Positions 16,132 to 24,785 of a DNA stretch of 64,000 nucleotides are shown piece after piece. A model generated the notes under the pieces. It was not told the origin of the DNA. It saw only the letters and a program-made list of their open reading frames with translations, and did not search any database. The position numbers were made by a program, and so were the translations under genes. Source of the stretch: Streptomyces sp. CA-210063 (GTDB lineage: Bacteria; Actinomycetota; Actinomycetes; Streptomycetales; Streptomycetaceae); the NCBI RefSeq assembly GCF_024612015.1, contig NZ_CP102512.1:8680001-8744000 (forward strand), given 5' to 3'. Every line of letters begins with the position of its first letter. The first letter of the stretch is position 1.

Positions 16132-17454
16132 TCAGCCGCTGCCCGACTCCAGCAACGACCGCTCCTGCCGCACGCCGCCGCTCCGCCCACCGTCACCGTC
16201 GAGCCCACGCGGCGGCCCCTGACACCCCTGCGCCGTAGCGATACCGAGCGCCGCCAGCAACGTCACCACGACGAAGACGACGAGCCGCTGCCGCAGCAAC
16301 CGCGGATTGGCGGGCCGCCGCCCCGTCCCATTGGTCCGGGGCCCCGGCCGCCCGGCACCACCGCGCTGCGCGGTCCGCTTCCCGGGGCCGGTGGTGTTGC
16401 GGGACGGCGTGGGCCGCGAGCCACCGCCGGTCCGTGCTCCGCCCCCGCCCGTACGGGAACCGTTCCGGGGCGGCGGCGTACCGGGTGCACCCGACCTTCC
16501 CGGCTGAGTCCCACGGGGCTCCGGCGGCTGCCGCAACGTGCGCTGCTCGACGTACTGCTCCGCGAGCCGCCCCGAGGGCCGGTCCGGATCCGTACGAGGC
16601 GCGGGCGGCCGGACATCGACCAGCCCGTGCGCCTCACGGGCGGCGATCTCCTTGAGCCGCAGCGACAGTTGCAGCGTGCTGGGCCGCTCCTCCGGGTCCT
16701 TCGCGAGACAGGCGCGGACAAGGGGGGCGAGCGCGTCGGGCACCCCGCGCAGCTGCGGCTCCTCATGCACCACCCGGTAGAGCATGACCTCGGAACTGCC
16801 GTGTCCGAAGGGCGAGTCGGAGGTCGCCGCGTATGCGAGCGTGGCCCCGAGGGAGAAGACGTCCGTGGCCGGCGTGACCGCGGCCCCGCGCACCTGTTCG
16901 GGCGCGAGAAAGCCGGGCGATCCCACGGCCGTACCGACATGGGTCAGGGTCGAGGCCCCGGTCGCCCAGGCGATACCGAAGTCGATGATCCGCGGTCCCT
17001 TCGGGGACAGCAGGATGTTGGACGGCTTCAGATCACGGTGTACGACACCGGCCTCGTGCACGGCCACGAGCCCCTCGGAGAGGGCGGCACCGACGGCGGC
17101 CACATCGGCGGCCGACATGGGCCCCTCATCGGCGACCTTGTCGTGCAGCGAGGGCCCCGGCACGTACTGCGTGGCGAACCACGGCCGGTCCGCCTCCAGG
17201 TCGGCGGCGACCAGCCGGGCCGTACACCCGCCCCTGATCCGCCGAGCCGCCGACACCTCGCGCGCGAACCGCGACCGGAACTCCTGATCCTCCGCCAGAT
17301 CCGGGCGGATCACCTTCAGCGCGACTCGCTGTCCACGCCGGTCGGAGCCCAGGTAGACAACGCCCATTCCGCCCGCGCCGAGCCGTCTGTGGATCCTGAA
17401 CGAGCCGACGACGCGCGGGTCCTCGCGCCTCAGGCGCATCATCGCCATGTTCAT
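16132..17454 (-). CDS. membrane-anchored Ser/Thr protein kinase
   Basis: A 440-residue eukaryotic-type kinase. The catalytic domain (about 15-270) has the glycine loop GAGGMGVVYLG, the VALK lysine, HRDLKPSN catalytic loop, DFG and APEQ, so it should be active. A proline/glycine/arginine-rich linker follows (about 290-395), then one transmembrane helix (LVVFVVVTLLAALGIATA) and a short 35-residue outer tail without sensor repeats such as PASTA. The start is MNMAMMRLRR at 17454; the ATG at 17448 has a better placed GGGG. Signals and substrates are unknown. It is divergent from the small gene at 17651. Confidence 0.9.
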   Translation of the reverse strand: MNMAMMRLRREDPRVVGSFRIHRRLGAGGMGVVYLGSDRRGQRVALKVIRPDLAEDQEFRSRFAREVSAARRIRGGCTARLVAADLEADRPWFATQYVPGPSLHDKVADEGPMSAADVAAVGAALSEGLVAVHEAGVVHRDLKPSNILLSPKGPRIIDFGIAWATGASTLTHVGTAVGSPGFLAPEQVRGAAVTPATDVFSLGATLAYAATSDSPFGHGSSEVMLYRVVHEEPQLRGVPDALAPLVRACLAKDPEERPSTLQLSLRLKEIAAREAHGLVDVRPPAPRTDPDRPSGRLAEQYVEQRTLRQPPEPRGTQPGRSGAPGTPPPRNGSRTGGGGARTGGGSRPTPSRNTTGPGKRTAQRGGAGRPGPRTNGTGRRPANPRLLRQRLVVFVVVTLLAALGIATAQGCQGPPRGLDGDGGRSGGVRQERSLLESGSG

Positions 17455-17650
17455 CCCCGCTGCCCGTTCCGTCTGACGAGCCACAGCTTACGTTTCCACG
17501 GCCGGGCGTGCGCAGAGGCCGCGCCCTCACGACCCGATCGATTGTCAGTGCCGGGTGGGAAACTTGAAAGGTGGTCAGGGAACAGGAGTTCGGGCCGGTG
17601 TTGGGCTGCCTGTGATCCCAACCGCCCGCCACAGAAGGGGGATTGAACCC

Positions 17651-17890
17651 GTGAAGGGTGACCGTGTGGAGATAGTCGTGGACGCCGGGGACACGACGCG
17701 CACCTACGAGGTGATCGCGAGCAGGGCCGGCCGCCGGGTGGAGACGGCGGTACGCCGAGGTGTCGTGGAAGTGAGCGAAGTCACCCGCAACGGCTCCGTG
17801 GTCCGTACAGCCCGGTTCATGGCGAACCGGGTCCTCGCGCTGGTCGAACAGCCGGTGCCGCGCGAGGACGGCTCGGAGCGCAACCCGTAG
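17651..17890 (+). CDS. small conserved-looking protein, unknown function
   Basis: A 79-residue basic protein beginning VKGDRVEIVVDAGDTTRTYEV, apparently beta-rich with repeated charged-hydrophobic strands and no cysteines or membrane segment. GTG 17651 is chosen because GAAGGGGG lies 9 bases upstream; longer frames into the kinase promoter region are unlikely. I do not recognise a family. It is transcribed away from the kinase, so a shared regulatory region (17455-17650) is possible. Confidence 0.7.
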   Translation: MKGDRVEIVVDAGDTTRTYEVIASRAGRRVETAVRRGVVEVSEVTRNGSVVRTARFMANRVLALVEQPVPREDGSERNP

Positions 17891-18146
17891 CAGAAGGGAC
17901 AGTCCGGGCGTCCCCTCCGGGAAGACCCCGAGACCTAGGACCGCGTCTCCACCCTGGGGAGTACATCGCAGGTCATTGCTCATCCTCGGGGAGGCCCGCC
18001 AATCGGTACGAGGGCATGACGACCCCGACCCGCCGCGCGCCTAGATTTGAGGTCAAGCGGCGGGTGCAGCACTCGTCCCCCGAGGTCAGACACCCGCCGC
18101 TGCCAACCGACAAGCAAGACCGACGAGAACAGTCAGAGGAGGGACC

Positions 18147-18347
18147 ATGGCCTACACGGCACCGCGGACCGCGATCCGCACACGGGAGCGCGGAGCGTTC
18201 ACCGCCGAGCGCCGTCCGGGTCGTCGCCACCCCTTGGTGGCGACCGCGATGGTCCTCCCCCTGGCGGCCCTGCTCGTGTACGCCTTCGGCGGCTGGGAAG
18301 CAGTGGTCACACAAGCGTCGTCCGTGGGTGTGATGCTGGGGCGCTGA
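18147..18347 (+). CDS. 66-residue single-pass membrane protein
   Basis: A small protein with a basic N-terminal third (many Arg) and one hydrophobic helix around LVATAMVLPLAALLVYAFGG, so inside-positive topology is likely. A strong ribosome site GAGGAGGG precedes the ATG by a normal distance, which argues that the frame is real. The 256-base region upstream has no other gene. A textbook terminator ends the transcript at 18437-18475. Function is unknown. Confidence 0.7.
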   Translation: MAYTAPRTAIRTRERGAFTAERRPGRRHPLVATAMVLPLAALLVYAFGGWEAVVTQASSVGVMLGR

Positions 18348-18436
18348 GCGGCGACTCCAGGCCCGGAAGAGCGGTCCGGGCGGGGACATCCACCCATGAA
18401 ACCCCGTGGGGACGGGGGTGCGGCGGACGGCAATAA

Positions 18437-18475
18437 ACGCCCGCGCAGCTGGGGAGCTGCGCGGGCGTTGTTTTT
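18437..18475 (+). terminator. intrinsic terminator, 14-bp perfect stem plus T-run
   Basis: Stem ACGCCCGCGCAGCT (18437-18450) pairs perfectly with 18455-18468 around a GGGG loop, followed by TGTTTTT. This is one of the clearest rho-independent terminators in the window and ends the transcript of the 66-residue membrane protein. Confidence 0.9.
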
Positions 18476-18841
18476 CTGCGTACGGGACGGCAGCACGGAC
18501 GCTGTCGCTACCCCTCCGCAGCCATCTGCGGCAGCCCACCACCACAAACCTCCCCTGCCCAGCTACGGCAGCCCGCCACCGAAACCCCCGCCTGCCCTGG
18601 CTGCGCCCAACGCGTCGCAGTGATCCCCACCTGTCCCAGCTGCCGGCAGCGTGTCGACGTGACCCCCACCCGACCTGTCCCAACTGCGGGCAATCGTGCC
18701 GCTGGGGCGGCACGGGTGGGCGCAGCGGCACCTCGTGACCGCCGAGCCGCGGAACCTCCCCCCGGCCGGCCCCAGCCCACAGCACCTGCCTGCGTAGGCT
18801 CACGCTCAGCGCCGCCGCCGTACCACTCCGCAGGGGGACCC

Positions 18842-19789
18842 ATGACCGCCACCGCCGATGCCGACGTACTCCCCGCCCTGAGGGCCAAGGTACGCAGCAC
18901 GGCCCACCCCGAATCCACCCCCTGCTCCCACCCCGACACGGTCCTCGCCGAACGCGCCGACGGCACAGTCGTCCGCCACGCGAACACCGTCGCCAAGGCC
19001 CACGCCCCCGAAACGAACCCCACCCACCTGACCCTCCGCCTGGCGGTGGCCACCGCCCACCCCGACACCCTCCTCGCCCCCCTCCACCCCACCCCGGCCC
19101 CCCTCCACGGCCGCCTCATCACGCTCTGGCCGTACGGCACCCCGGTCGACCCCGACACCCCGGAGCACGCGCCATGGGAGGACGCGGCCACCCTCCTCGC
19201 CCGCCTTCACCGTCAGCCCCCACCCCCGCACCTGCCCCCCATGCGCGGCCCCGCCAAGGCCGCCCAAGCCATCGCCCGCCTCAAAGCCGCCGCCCCCCAC
19301 CACCCGGCCACCGCCCCCATCCTCCGCGCCTGGCACACCCTTCCCACCTGGGCCCGAGCCGAGGCCCCCATGCCCGACGCGACCACCCTCTGCCACGGCG
19401 ACCTGCACCTCGGCCAGCTCGTCCGCCACCCGGCGACGACCGGCCCATGGCGACTCATAGACGTCGACGACCTGGGCGTGGGCGTCCCCGCCTGGGACCT
19501 GGCCCGCCCGGCCGCCTGGTACGCCTGCGGCCTCCTCCTCCCCGACGAGTGGACCCGCTTCCTCACCGCGTACCGGCAGGCCGGCGGCCCGGCGGTCCCC
19601 GCGCACGGCGACCCCTGGCCCGTACTGGACGTACCGGCCCGCGCGCTCACCGTGCAGACCGCGGCCCTGGCGATCGCTAAGTCCACGGCGGCCGGCCGCC
19701 CCCTCGACGACGCGCAGCGGTCCGTTGTCGACGCGTGTGACCGTATGGGAGGCATCCCGCCCGAGTCGGCGAACGCTTTCCCGACGTAG
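18842..19789 (+). CDS. aminoglycoside phosphotransferase-fold kinase
   Basis: A 315-residue member of the APH/choline-kinase fold. The catalytic loop CHGDLHLGQLV and the metal-binding LIDVDDLGVGVPAWDLA are clear, so it should transfer phosphate to a small hydroxyl compound. The N-lobe is proline- and histidine-rich and poorly conserved. ATG 18842 follows AGGGGGA; the frame extends upstream through spurious sequence. Substrate is unknown; resistance to aminoglycosides should not be assumed, since most chromosomal Streptomyces members of this fold act on other molecules. Confidence 0.82.
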   Translation: MTATADADVLPALRAKVRSTAHPESTPCSHPDTVLAERADGTVVRHANTVAKAHAPETNPTHLTLRLAVATAHPDTLLAPLHPTPAPLHGRLITLWPYGTPVDPDTPEHAPWEDAATLLARLHRQPPPPHLPPMRGPAKAAQAIARLKAAAPHHPATAPILRAWHTLPTWARAEAPMPDATTLCHGDLHLGQLVRHPATTGPWRLIDVDDLGVGVPAWDLARPAAWYACGLLLPDEWTRFLTAYRQAGGPAVPAHGDPWPVLDVPARALTVQTAALAIAKSTAAGRPLDDAQRSVVDACDRMGGIPPESANAFPT

Positions 19790-19870
19790 GGTGCAACCGA
19801 CCGCAGCCGGACAGTGTCTGTCCTGGCGTAACGCGAAGCAGCACCGAACGGCGAGGAGTTGAGCCGAACC

Positions 19871-20185
19871 ATGCACATGCAGTGTCCGAAGTGCCATGCG
19901 CAGATGCACACCTACAACCGCAATGGCGTCCAGATCGAGCAGTGCAGTGGCTGCCGGGGGATCTTCCTCGACTACGGCGAGCTGGAGTCCCTGACCCGCC
20001 TGGAGTCCCAGTGGGGCGGCGGCCCGGCCGTTCCGCCTCCGCCGGCCGCCCCGCAGTACCCGGCGGGCGGCGGTCACAACGCCCCGGCCTGGGGCGCCCC
20101 GCACGGTGGTCACCACGGAGGGCATCACGGGAGCCACCACGGCCACCGCGACCGCGGCTTCGGCCACATGCTGTTCTCCAGCTGA
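19871..20185 (+). CDS. TFIIB-type zinc-ribbon protein
   Basis: A 104-residue protein with one zinc ribbon in the first 35 residues (CPKCHAQM and CSGCRGIFLD), followed by an acidic helix and a Pro/Gly/His-rich tail with GGHHGGHHGSHHGH. The ribbon resembles the zf-TFIIB family of small bacterial proteins, of unknown role. GAGGAG (19852-19857) is 13 bases before the ATG; a TTG at 19859 is too close. The His-rich tail could bind metal, which is inference. It converges on the tRNA cluster. Confidence 0.82.
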   Translation: MHMQCPKCHAQMHTYNRNGVQIEQCSGCRGIFLDYGELESLTRLESQWGGGPAVPPPPAAPQYPAGGGHNAPAWGAPHGGHHGGHHGSHHGHRDRGFGHMLFSS

Positions 20186-20200
20186 TCCGAAGGACGACGA

Positions 20201-20231
20201 AGCCCCCGACCGCGAGAAGCGGCCGGGGGCT
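20201..20231. terminator. hairpin between zinc-ribbon gene and tRNA cluster
   Basis: A 13-bp stem with one mismatch (20201-20213 with 20219-20231) and a GAGAA loop lies between the zinc-ribbon stop codon and the 3' end of the convergent tRNA-Val gene. It is placed to end transcription from both sides; no T-run on either strand. Confidence 0.7.
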
Positions 20232-20240
20232 CGGTGTGTG

Positions 20241-20312
20241 TGGACGATACTGGGATTGAACCAGTGACCTCTTCCGTGTCAGGGAAGCGCTCTCCCGCTG
20301 AGCTAATCGTCC
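20241..20312 (-). tRNA. tRNA-Val (anticodon GAC)
   Basis: Cloverleaf is complete: acceptor GGACGAT/ATCGTCC, D arm AGCTCAGCGGGAGAGC, anticodon loop CTGACAC giving GAC, and T arm with GGTTCAATCCC. Discriminator A; no encoded CCA. Last of the five-tRNA cluster; identical to the gene at 20459. Confidence 0.95.
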
Positions 20313-20346
20313 TGGGGATCACAACCCGTGGGCTGTGGATCTCGCG

Positions 20347-20418
20347 TGCGCGATACTGGGATTGAACCAGTGACCTCTTCCGTGTCAGGGAAGCGCTCTC
20401 CCGCTGAGCTAATCGCGC
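20347..20418 (-). tRNA. tRNA-Val (anticodon GAC), variant acceptor stem
   Basis: Same body as its two neighbours, but the acceptor stem is GCGCGAT/ATCGCGC instead of GGACGAT/ATCGTCC, with both sides changed in a compensatory way. Anticodon GAC, discriminator A, no encoded CCA. Confidence 0.95.
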
Positions 20419-20458
20419 GGGTCGAAGCCTCGCGGCTCCAGAAGCCCTGAGGCCTCAG

Positions 20459-20530
20459 TGGACGATACTGGGATTGAACCAGTGACCTCTTCCGTGTCAG
20501 GGAAGCGCTCTCCCGCTGAGCTAATCGTCC
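20459..20530 (-). tRNA. tRNA-Val (anticodon GAC)
   Basis: Identical in sequence to the gene at 20241-20312: acceptor GGACGAT, anticodon GAC, discriminator A. It follows tRNA-Cys by one or two bases, so it must be processed from a common transcript. Confidence 0.95.
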
Positions 20531-20531
20531 T

Positions 20532-20605
20532 TGGAGGTGGAGACGGGATTTGAACCCGTGTAGACGGCTTTGCAGGCCGTTGCCTCGCCTCTCGGCCACT
20601 CCACC
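20532..20605 (-). tRNA. tRNA-Cys (anticodon GCA), CCA encoded
   Basis: Acceptor GGTGGAG/CTCCACC, anticodon loop CTGCAAA giving GCA, T arm GGGTTCAAATCCC. The discriminator is U (20535) and the CCA end is encoded (20532-20534), unlike the valine tRNAs after it. Confidence 0.95.
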
Positions 20606-20644
20606 AGGAGTGCGGGGTTCGGGAAGATCCCCCACTTTCCTGCG

Positions 20645-20717
20645 AGCGGACGACCAGGTTCGAACTGGCGACCTCAACCTTGGCAAGGTTGCGCTCTACC
20701 AACTGAGCTACGTCCGC
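20645..20717 (-). tRNA. tRNA-Gly (anticodon GCC)
   Basis: Acceptor GCGGACG/CGTCCGC, D arm AGCTCAGTTGGTAGAGC, anticodon loop TTGCCAA giving GCC, T arm CCAGTTCGAACCTGG, discriminator U. It is the first gene of the Gly-Cys-Val-Val-Val cluster. Confidence 0.95.
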
Positions 20718-20759
20718 TTGTCGTGTCCAGTCCGCTTCCGCGTCCCGGCGACGAGTTGA

Positions 20760-20787
20760 ACTCTAGCGGATTCCGGGGCCAGTACAA
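20760..20787 (-). promoter_or_regulatory. likely promoter of the tRNA cluster
   Basis: On the minus strand TTGTAC (20782-20787) and TAGAGT (20760-20765) are separated by 16 bases, close to the housekeeping sigma consensus. The -10 box is 43 bases from the tRNA-Gly gene. No other promoter-like pair was seen within the cluster. Confidence 0.6.
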
Positions 20788-20874
20788 AAACGCGTTTGTG
20801 CAGCGTGCTGCGGTACGTCCGGTCCAGGACCCGGCCGGGTCCGCCCGCGAGGCACCCGTCCTAGACTCGACTGC

Positions 20875-21918
20875 GTGCTCGACCTCCCTCCGCTCGCCCG
20901 CTTCGGCGACCTCGTGGCCACCGGTCTCACCGATGTGACCAGCGATGCCGCCGCCCTGGACTCGTCCGGCTTCTGGGCCGTGTGCGCGGACTACGAGGGC
21001 GGTCTGATGTGCGCGCGCTTCCGTGACGTACGTCGCGAGCCGGCGCCCCCTCCGGTGCCGGGGGAGTGGTGGGGGCCGGGTGTCGATGACTGGACGTCGT
21101 CCCTCGATCGCTCCGCGTACACGGCGGGCGTACGCCGGATACGCGAGCACATCGCCGCCGGCGAGGTGTACCAGGCGAACCTCTGCCGGGTGCTGTCGGC
21201 CCCTGTCGCGCCGGACGCCGATGTGGACGCCCTGACCGCGCTACTGGCGCGCGGCAACCCGGCGCCGTTCGCAGGAACGATTCGCCTCCCGGCGCACGGC
21301 GTCGAGATCGCCACCGCGTCGCCCGAGCTCTTCCTGCGCCGCGACGGCCGGGTCGTCGAGTCGGGCCCGATCAAGGGGACCGGACGCACCGAGGCGGATC
21401 TCCTGGAGAAGGACTACGCCGAGAACGTGATGATCGTCGATCTGGTCCGCAACGACATCGGGAAGGTCTGCGCCACCGGCTCCGTGACCGTGCCCGACCT
21501 GTGCGTCGTCGAGAAGCACCCGGGGCTGGTGCACCTGGTCTCGCTCGTGCGCGGTCGGCTGCGCACGGACACCGGCTGGCCGGAGCTGCTCGCCGCCGCC
21601 TTCCCTCCCGGCTCCGTCACCGGCGCGCCCAAGTCGAGCGCCCTGCGGATCATCGACGCCCTGGAGACAGCCCCGCGCGGCCCGTACACCGGGGGCATCG
21701 GCTGGGTCGACGCGGACCGGGGCACCGCTGAGCTGGCCGTCGGGATCCGTACCTTCTGGATCGACCGGGCGGCGGGCGCGCTTCGCTTCGGCACGGGCGC
21801 GGGCATCACCTGGGGGTCGGACCCCGAGGCGGAGTGGCGGGAGACCGAGCTGAAGGCCGCCCGGCTGCTCGCGGTAGCGTCGGGAACGTACGAGGCGAGT
21901 GGGAGGACCCTTACGTGA
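20875..21918 (+). CDS. pabB: aminodeoxychorismate synthase component I
   Basis: A 347-residue chorismate-binding enzyme that aminates chorismate to 4-amino-4-deoxychorismate for p-aminobenzoate and folate. The motif ESGPIKGTGRT carries the PIKGT lysine typical of PabB rather than the PIAGT of anthranilate synthase. PPGSVTGAPKSSALRIID and the C-terminal GAGITWGSDPEAEW are also family marks. It is shorter than TrpE/PabB (about 450) because the N-terminal domain is reduced. GTG 20875 starts just before the first conserved strand. pabC overlaps its stop codon, which supports the assignment. The glutamine amidotransferase partner is not in the window. Confidence 0.9.
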   Translation: MLDLPPLARFGDLVATGLTDVTSDAAALDSSGFWAVCADYEGGLMCARFRDVRREPAPPPVPGEWWGPGVDDWTSSLDRSAYTAGVRRIREHIAAGEVYQANLCRVLSAPVAPDADVDALTALLARGNPAPFAGTIRLPAHGVEIATASPELFLRRDGRVVESGPIKGTGRTEADLLEKDYAENVMIVDLVRNDIGKVCATGSVTVPDLCVVEKHPGLVHLVSLVRGRLRTDTGWPELLAAAFPPGSVTGAPKSSALRIIDALETAPRGPYTGGIGWVDADRGTAELAVGIRTFWIDRAAGALRFGTGAGITWGSDPEAEWRETELKAARLLAVASGTYEASGRTLT

Positions 21919-22736
21919 AGATCTGGCTCGACGGCGGACTGCAGGACATCGACTCCGCCCGTGTCTCCGTCCTCGACCACGGGCTGACCGTGGGCGACGG
22001 CGTCTTCGAGACCGTGAAGGCGGTCGACGGGCGGCCGTTCGCGCTGACCCGCCACCTCGACCGGCTGGCCCGCTCGGCGCGCGGACTCGGCCTGCCCGAG
22101 CCCGACCTCGACGAGGTGCGCCGCGCCTGCACCGCCGTCCTGGAGGCGGGCCCGGTGGCGCTCGGCCGGCTGCGCATCACCTACACCGGCGGTGTCTCAC
22201 CGCTCGGCTCCGACCGCGGCGACCACGGCCCTACCCTCGTCGTCGCGCTCGGCGAGACCGCCCGGCGCGCCGACTCCACCGCCGCGATCACCGTCCCGTG
22301 GACCCGCAACGAGCGCGGCGCCCTCACCGGCCTGAAGACCACCTCGTACGCCGAGAACGTCGTCGCCCTCGCCCGCGCCCACGAACAGGGCGCCACCGAG
22401 GCGCTGTTCGCCAACACGGTGGGACAGCTCTGCGAGGGCACGGGCTCCAACGTCTTCGTCGTCCTCGACGGCGAGATCCACACCCCGCCGGTCGCCTCCG
22501 GCTGCCTCGCGGGCATCACCCGCGCCCTAGTCGTCGAGTGGACCGGCGCCCGCGAGACCGACCTGCCGCTGGACGTGCTGGAGCGCGCCGACGAGATCTT
22601 CCTGACGTCGAGCCTGCGCGACGTGCAGGCCGTGCACCGCGTCGACGCCCGCGAACTGTCCATCACTCCGGGCCCGGTGACGGCCAAGGCGATGCGGGTC
22701 TTCGACGAGCGATCCGGCGACGACCTGGACCCGTAA
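21915..22736 (+). CDS. pabC: aminodeoxychorismate lyase (class IV PLP enzyme)
   Basis: A 273-residue fold-type IV PLP enzyme. Beside pabB it should convert 4-amino-4-deoxychorismate to p-aminobenzoate and pyruvate. The conserved PLP lysine lies in TGLKTTSYAENV, and EGTGSNVFVV and SGCLAGITR complete the signature. GTG 21915 overlaps the pabB TGA, with GGGAGGA 8 bases upstream, showing coupling. A branched-chain or D-amino acid aminotransferase is the main alternative by fold; context favours the lyase. Confidence 0.88.
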   Translation: MKIWLDGGLQDIDSARVSVLDHGLTVGDGVFETVKAVDGRPFALTRHLDRLARSARGLGLPEPDLDEVRRACTAVLEAGPVALGRLRITYTGGVSPLGSDRGDHGPTLVVALGETARRADSTAAITVPWTRNERGALTGLKTTSYAENVVALARAHEQGATEALFANTVGQLCEGTGSNVFVVLDGEIHTPPVASGCLAGITRALVVEWTGARETDLPLDVLERADEIFLTSSLRDVQAVHRVDARELSITPGPVTAKAMRVFDERSGDDLDP

Positions 22737-22789
22737 ATGCCGCCGATATTGGGCTGACCCGGCGGTCCGGAGCGGGTAGAACACCCCTG

Positions 22790-23614
22790 ATGACCACCAC
22801 CCTGCGGCCCATCGAGCCGCTTCAGCACGCCGCCGACGGGTCCCGTTCGCGCCGCTATCAGGTGTGCGTGAACAGCCGTCCCGTCGGCGAGATACACCTC
22901 GGCACGCGCCCCGATCCCGGGTCCTCGGCCGCCCGGATCCTGGATCTGCGGATCGATGAACCGGACCGGCGGCGCGGCCGGGCCACGGTGGCCGCACTCG
23001 CCGCCGAGGAGGTGGCCCGCGGCTGGGGCTGCCGGCGGATCGAGACGACCGTCCCGGCCGGCGCCGAGCCGGCGCTGCGGCTGACCCAGGCGCTCGGCTA
23101 CGTCCTGCGCAACCGGGGCATGCGCAAGGCCCTCGACGGCACCCCGCCCGAGCTGCCCGCGGGCAGCCGCGGTCGGCCCATGACCGAGGCCGAGTACGGG
23201 CCGTGGAGGGAGGCCGGGCTGGAGGGCTACGCGCAGGACTTGATCACCCGCGGCGTACCCGAGGCGGAGGCGTATGCCAGGGCCGCCGACGACTACGAGC
23301 GGTGCCTGCGGCAGGGAGTGGCCTCCGAGAACAACCTGTGCAGCGTGCTGGAACACGAGGGCACCAGAGTCGGCACCCTGTGGCTGTGGCTGACCGACGA
23401 CACCGCCTTCGTGTACGACGTGGAGGCGGACGCCGCACACCGGGGCAGGGGACACGGCCGTACGCTCATGCTGCTGGCGGAGGCCCAGGCGGTGGCCGCC
23501 GGGAAGACCACCATCGCCCTCAACGTCTTCGCGGGAAACCTCCGGGCCGAATGCCTCTACGAGTCGCTCGGCTACGAGACGACCGCCTACCACCTGTCCA
23601 AGCCCCTCCTCTGA
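22790..23614 (+). CDS. two-domain GNAT acetyltransferase
   Basis: A 274-residue protein with two GNAT folds in tandem. The first (about 15-125) has LRIDEPDRRRGRATVAAL in the acetyl-CoA site position. The second (about 150-274) has the fuller motif VEADAAHRGRGHGRTLML and the terminal NLRAECLYESLGYETTAYHLSK. The first domain may be mainly structural, as in MshD-like proteins; MshD itself is not claimed. It lies 53 bases after pabC on the same strand and may be cotranscribed, with no clear pathway link. Confidence 0.83.
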   Translation: MTTTLRPIEPLQHAADGSRSRRYQVCVNSRPVGEIHLGTRPDPGSSAARILDLRIDEPDRRRGRATVAALAAEEVARGWGCRRIETTVPAGAEPALRLTQALGYVLRNRGMRKALDGTPPELPAGSRGRPMTEAEYGPWREAGLEGYAQDLITRGVPEAEAYARAADDYERCLRQGVASENNLCSVLEHEGTRVGTLWLWLTDDTAFVYDVEADAAHRGRGHGRTLMLLAEAQAVAAGKTTIALNVFAGNLRAECLYESLGYETTAYHLSKPLL

Positions 23615-23639
23615 CGGCTGCAGCGAGGCGCCCCGGAGG

Positions 23640-24158
23640 TCAGGCGCCTTCGGCCAGCAGCCGGTCGGCGATCTCCTCGATCCGCTCACGCAGCCCCGCC
23701 TGGCTCTTGCCGCCGTCGAGGCGCTCGCCGCCGATGACATAGGTGGGGGTGCCCGTCACACCGATCGCCTTGCCCTCCGCCTGGTCGGCGTCGACGATCA
23801 GGATGTGCCGGCCGTCGATCAGCGCGGTGTCGAACTCCTCGGCGTCAAGAGCGAGTTCACGGGCCACCTCGACCAGGAACGGCTCGCCCGCGCGGTCCAG
23901 CTCCTCGACCCTGCCGAGCACGGCCTCGACGTACGGCCACGCCTGCCCCTGCTCCGCGGCCTCCTCGGCGGCCTGCGCGGCGGCGAACGCGTGCTTGTGC
24001 TTCTCCAGCGGGAAGTGCCGCAGCCGTACGTCGAGCCGGTCGCCGTAACGGGCCCGCAGCGCGCGGATGTCGTCGAGGGCGCTGCGGCAGTCGGGACACT
24101 GGAGTTCGCACCAGACGTCCAGGACGACGGCGGACGGCACGGGGGAGAAGTCGCTCAT
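23640..24158 (-). CDS. DsbA-family thioredoxin-fold protein
   Basis: A 172-residue thioredoxin-fold protein without signal peptide, so cytoplasmic. The N-terminal strand leads into WCELQCPDC: the CPDC dithiol motif with an extra Cys four residues before. A helical insertion typical of DsbA/FrnE follows, then the cis-Pro loop GVTGTPTYVIGG. It likely acts as an oxidoreductase or disulfide isomerase on unknown partners. ATG 24158 follows GGGAG; longer frames add unlike sequence. It converges with the GNAT gene ending at 23614, with only 25 bases between. Confidence 0.85.
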   Translation of the reverse strand: MSDFSPVPSAVVLDVWCELQCPDCRSALDDIRALRARYGDRLDVRLRHFPLEKHKHAFAAAQAAEEAAEQGQAWPYVEAVLGRVEELDRAGEPFLVEVARELALDAEEFDTALIDGRHILIVDADQAEGKAIGVTGTPTYVIGGERLDGGKSQAGLRERIEEIADRLLAEGA

Positions 24159-24329
24159 GGGGATCAGTCTCCCAGCCCGGGTCCGCACCGGCCCAATCCA
24201 GGGCCGACCCCGAGACGACCCGGAGATGTCCCTGAGGTCTCCCCGGACCATGGCATATCGGACGCGTGACGGTGCAGGATGGAAGGGACGGACCGAGACC
24301 GCCCGACCGAGCACAGCCTGGAGGACCGG

Positions 24330-24785
24330 ATGATTGCCGAGACAGTCTGTGCCGCCGTCTCCGCGGCAGGCCTGGGCCTCGCCGCGATCACGGCGTACCG
24401 GAAGCGTTTCCTCAGGGCGACTCGAATCGCCGCCTATTCACTCGTGCCCCTCGGCCTGGTGATGACCGGGGTCGTCGAGTGGGTGGCCGACACCGCGTTC
24501 AGCCCGACCGCGTGGGCCGGCTTCGGCGTGCTCGGCGCCGCCTGGTTCCTGTTCATGACCACGCGTGCCGTGGAGCGGCGCCGTGGAGGCACCGGCAAGG
24601 AGCGCAAGGCGGCCAAGACGTCCGGCACCGAGGCGATAGCCCCGGCGGCCTCGGCGCCCTCGCTGGGCCGGAGTTCACGGCCGGCGGCCCGCCCGGCGGC
24701 CACACCCCGGGCGACCGGTTCCGGCGCGTCCGGCGGGGACGACTTCAGCGACATCGAGGCGATCCTGAAGAAGCACGGCATCTGA
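24330..24785 (+). CDS. two-helix membrane protein with long disordered tail
   Basis: A 151-residue protein with hydrophobic helices at about 4-22, 32-50 and 57-75, then an Ala/Arg/Ser-rich tail ending in DDFSDIEAILKKHGI. That acidic-amphipathic C-terminus resembles a short docking peptide and is a memorable feature, but I do not know its partner. GGAGG directly upstream fixes the ATG at 24330. It is divergent from the DsbA-family gene. Function unknown. Confidence 0.72.
   Translation: MIAETVCAAVSAAGLGLAAITAYRKRFLRATRIAAYSLVPLGLVMTGVVEWVADTAFSPTAWAGFGVLGAAWFLFMTTRAVERRRGGTGKERKAAKTSGTEAIAPAASAPSLGRSSRPAARPAATPRATGSGASGGDDFSDIEAILKKHGI

Noticed and set aside
18842..19789. Aminoglycoside resistance gene
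   Set aside because: Only the shared kinase fold is seen; no specificity residues or resistance context support a resistance call.
20875..21918. Anthranilate synthase (TrpE) for the chorismate-binding protein
   Set aside because: The active site has PIKGT, typical of PabB, and pabC follows with a stop-start overlap.
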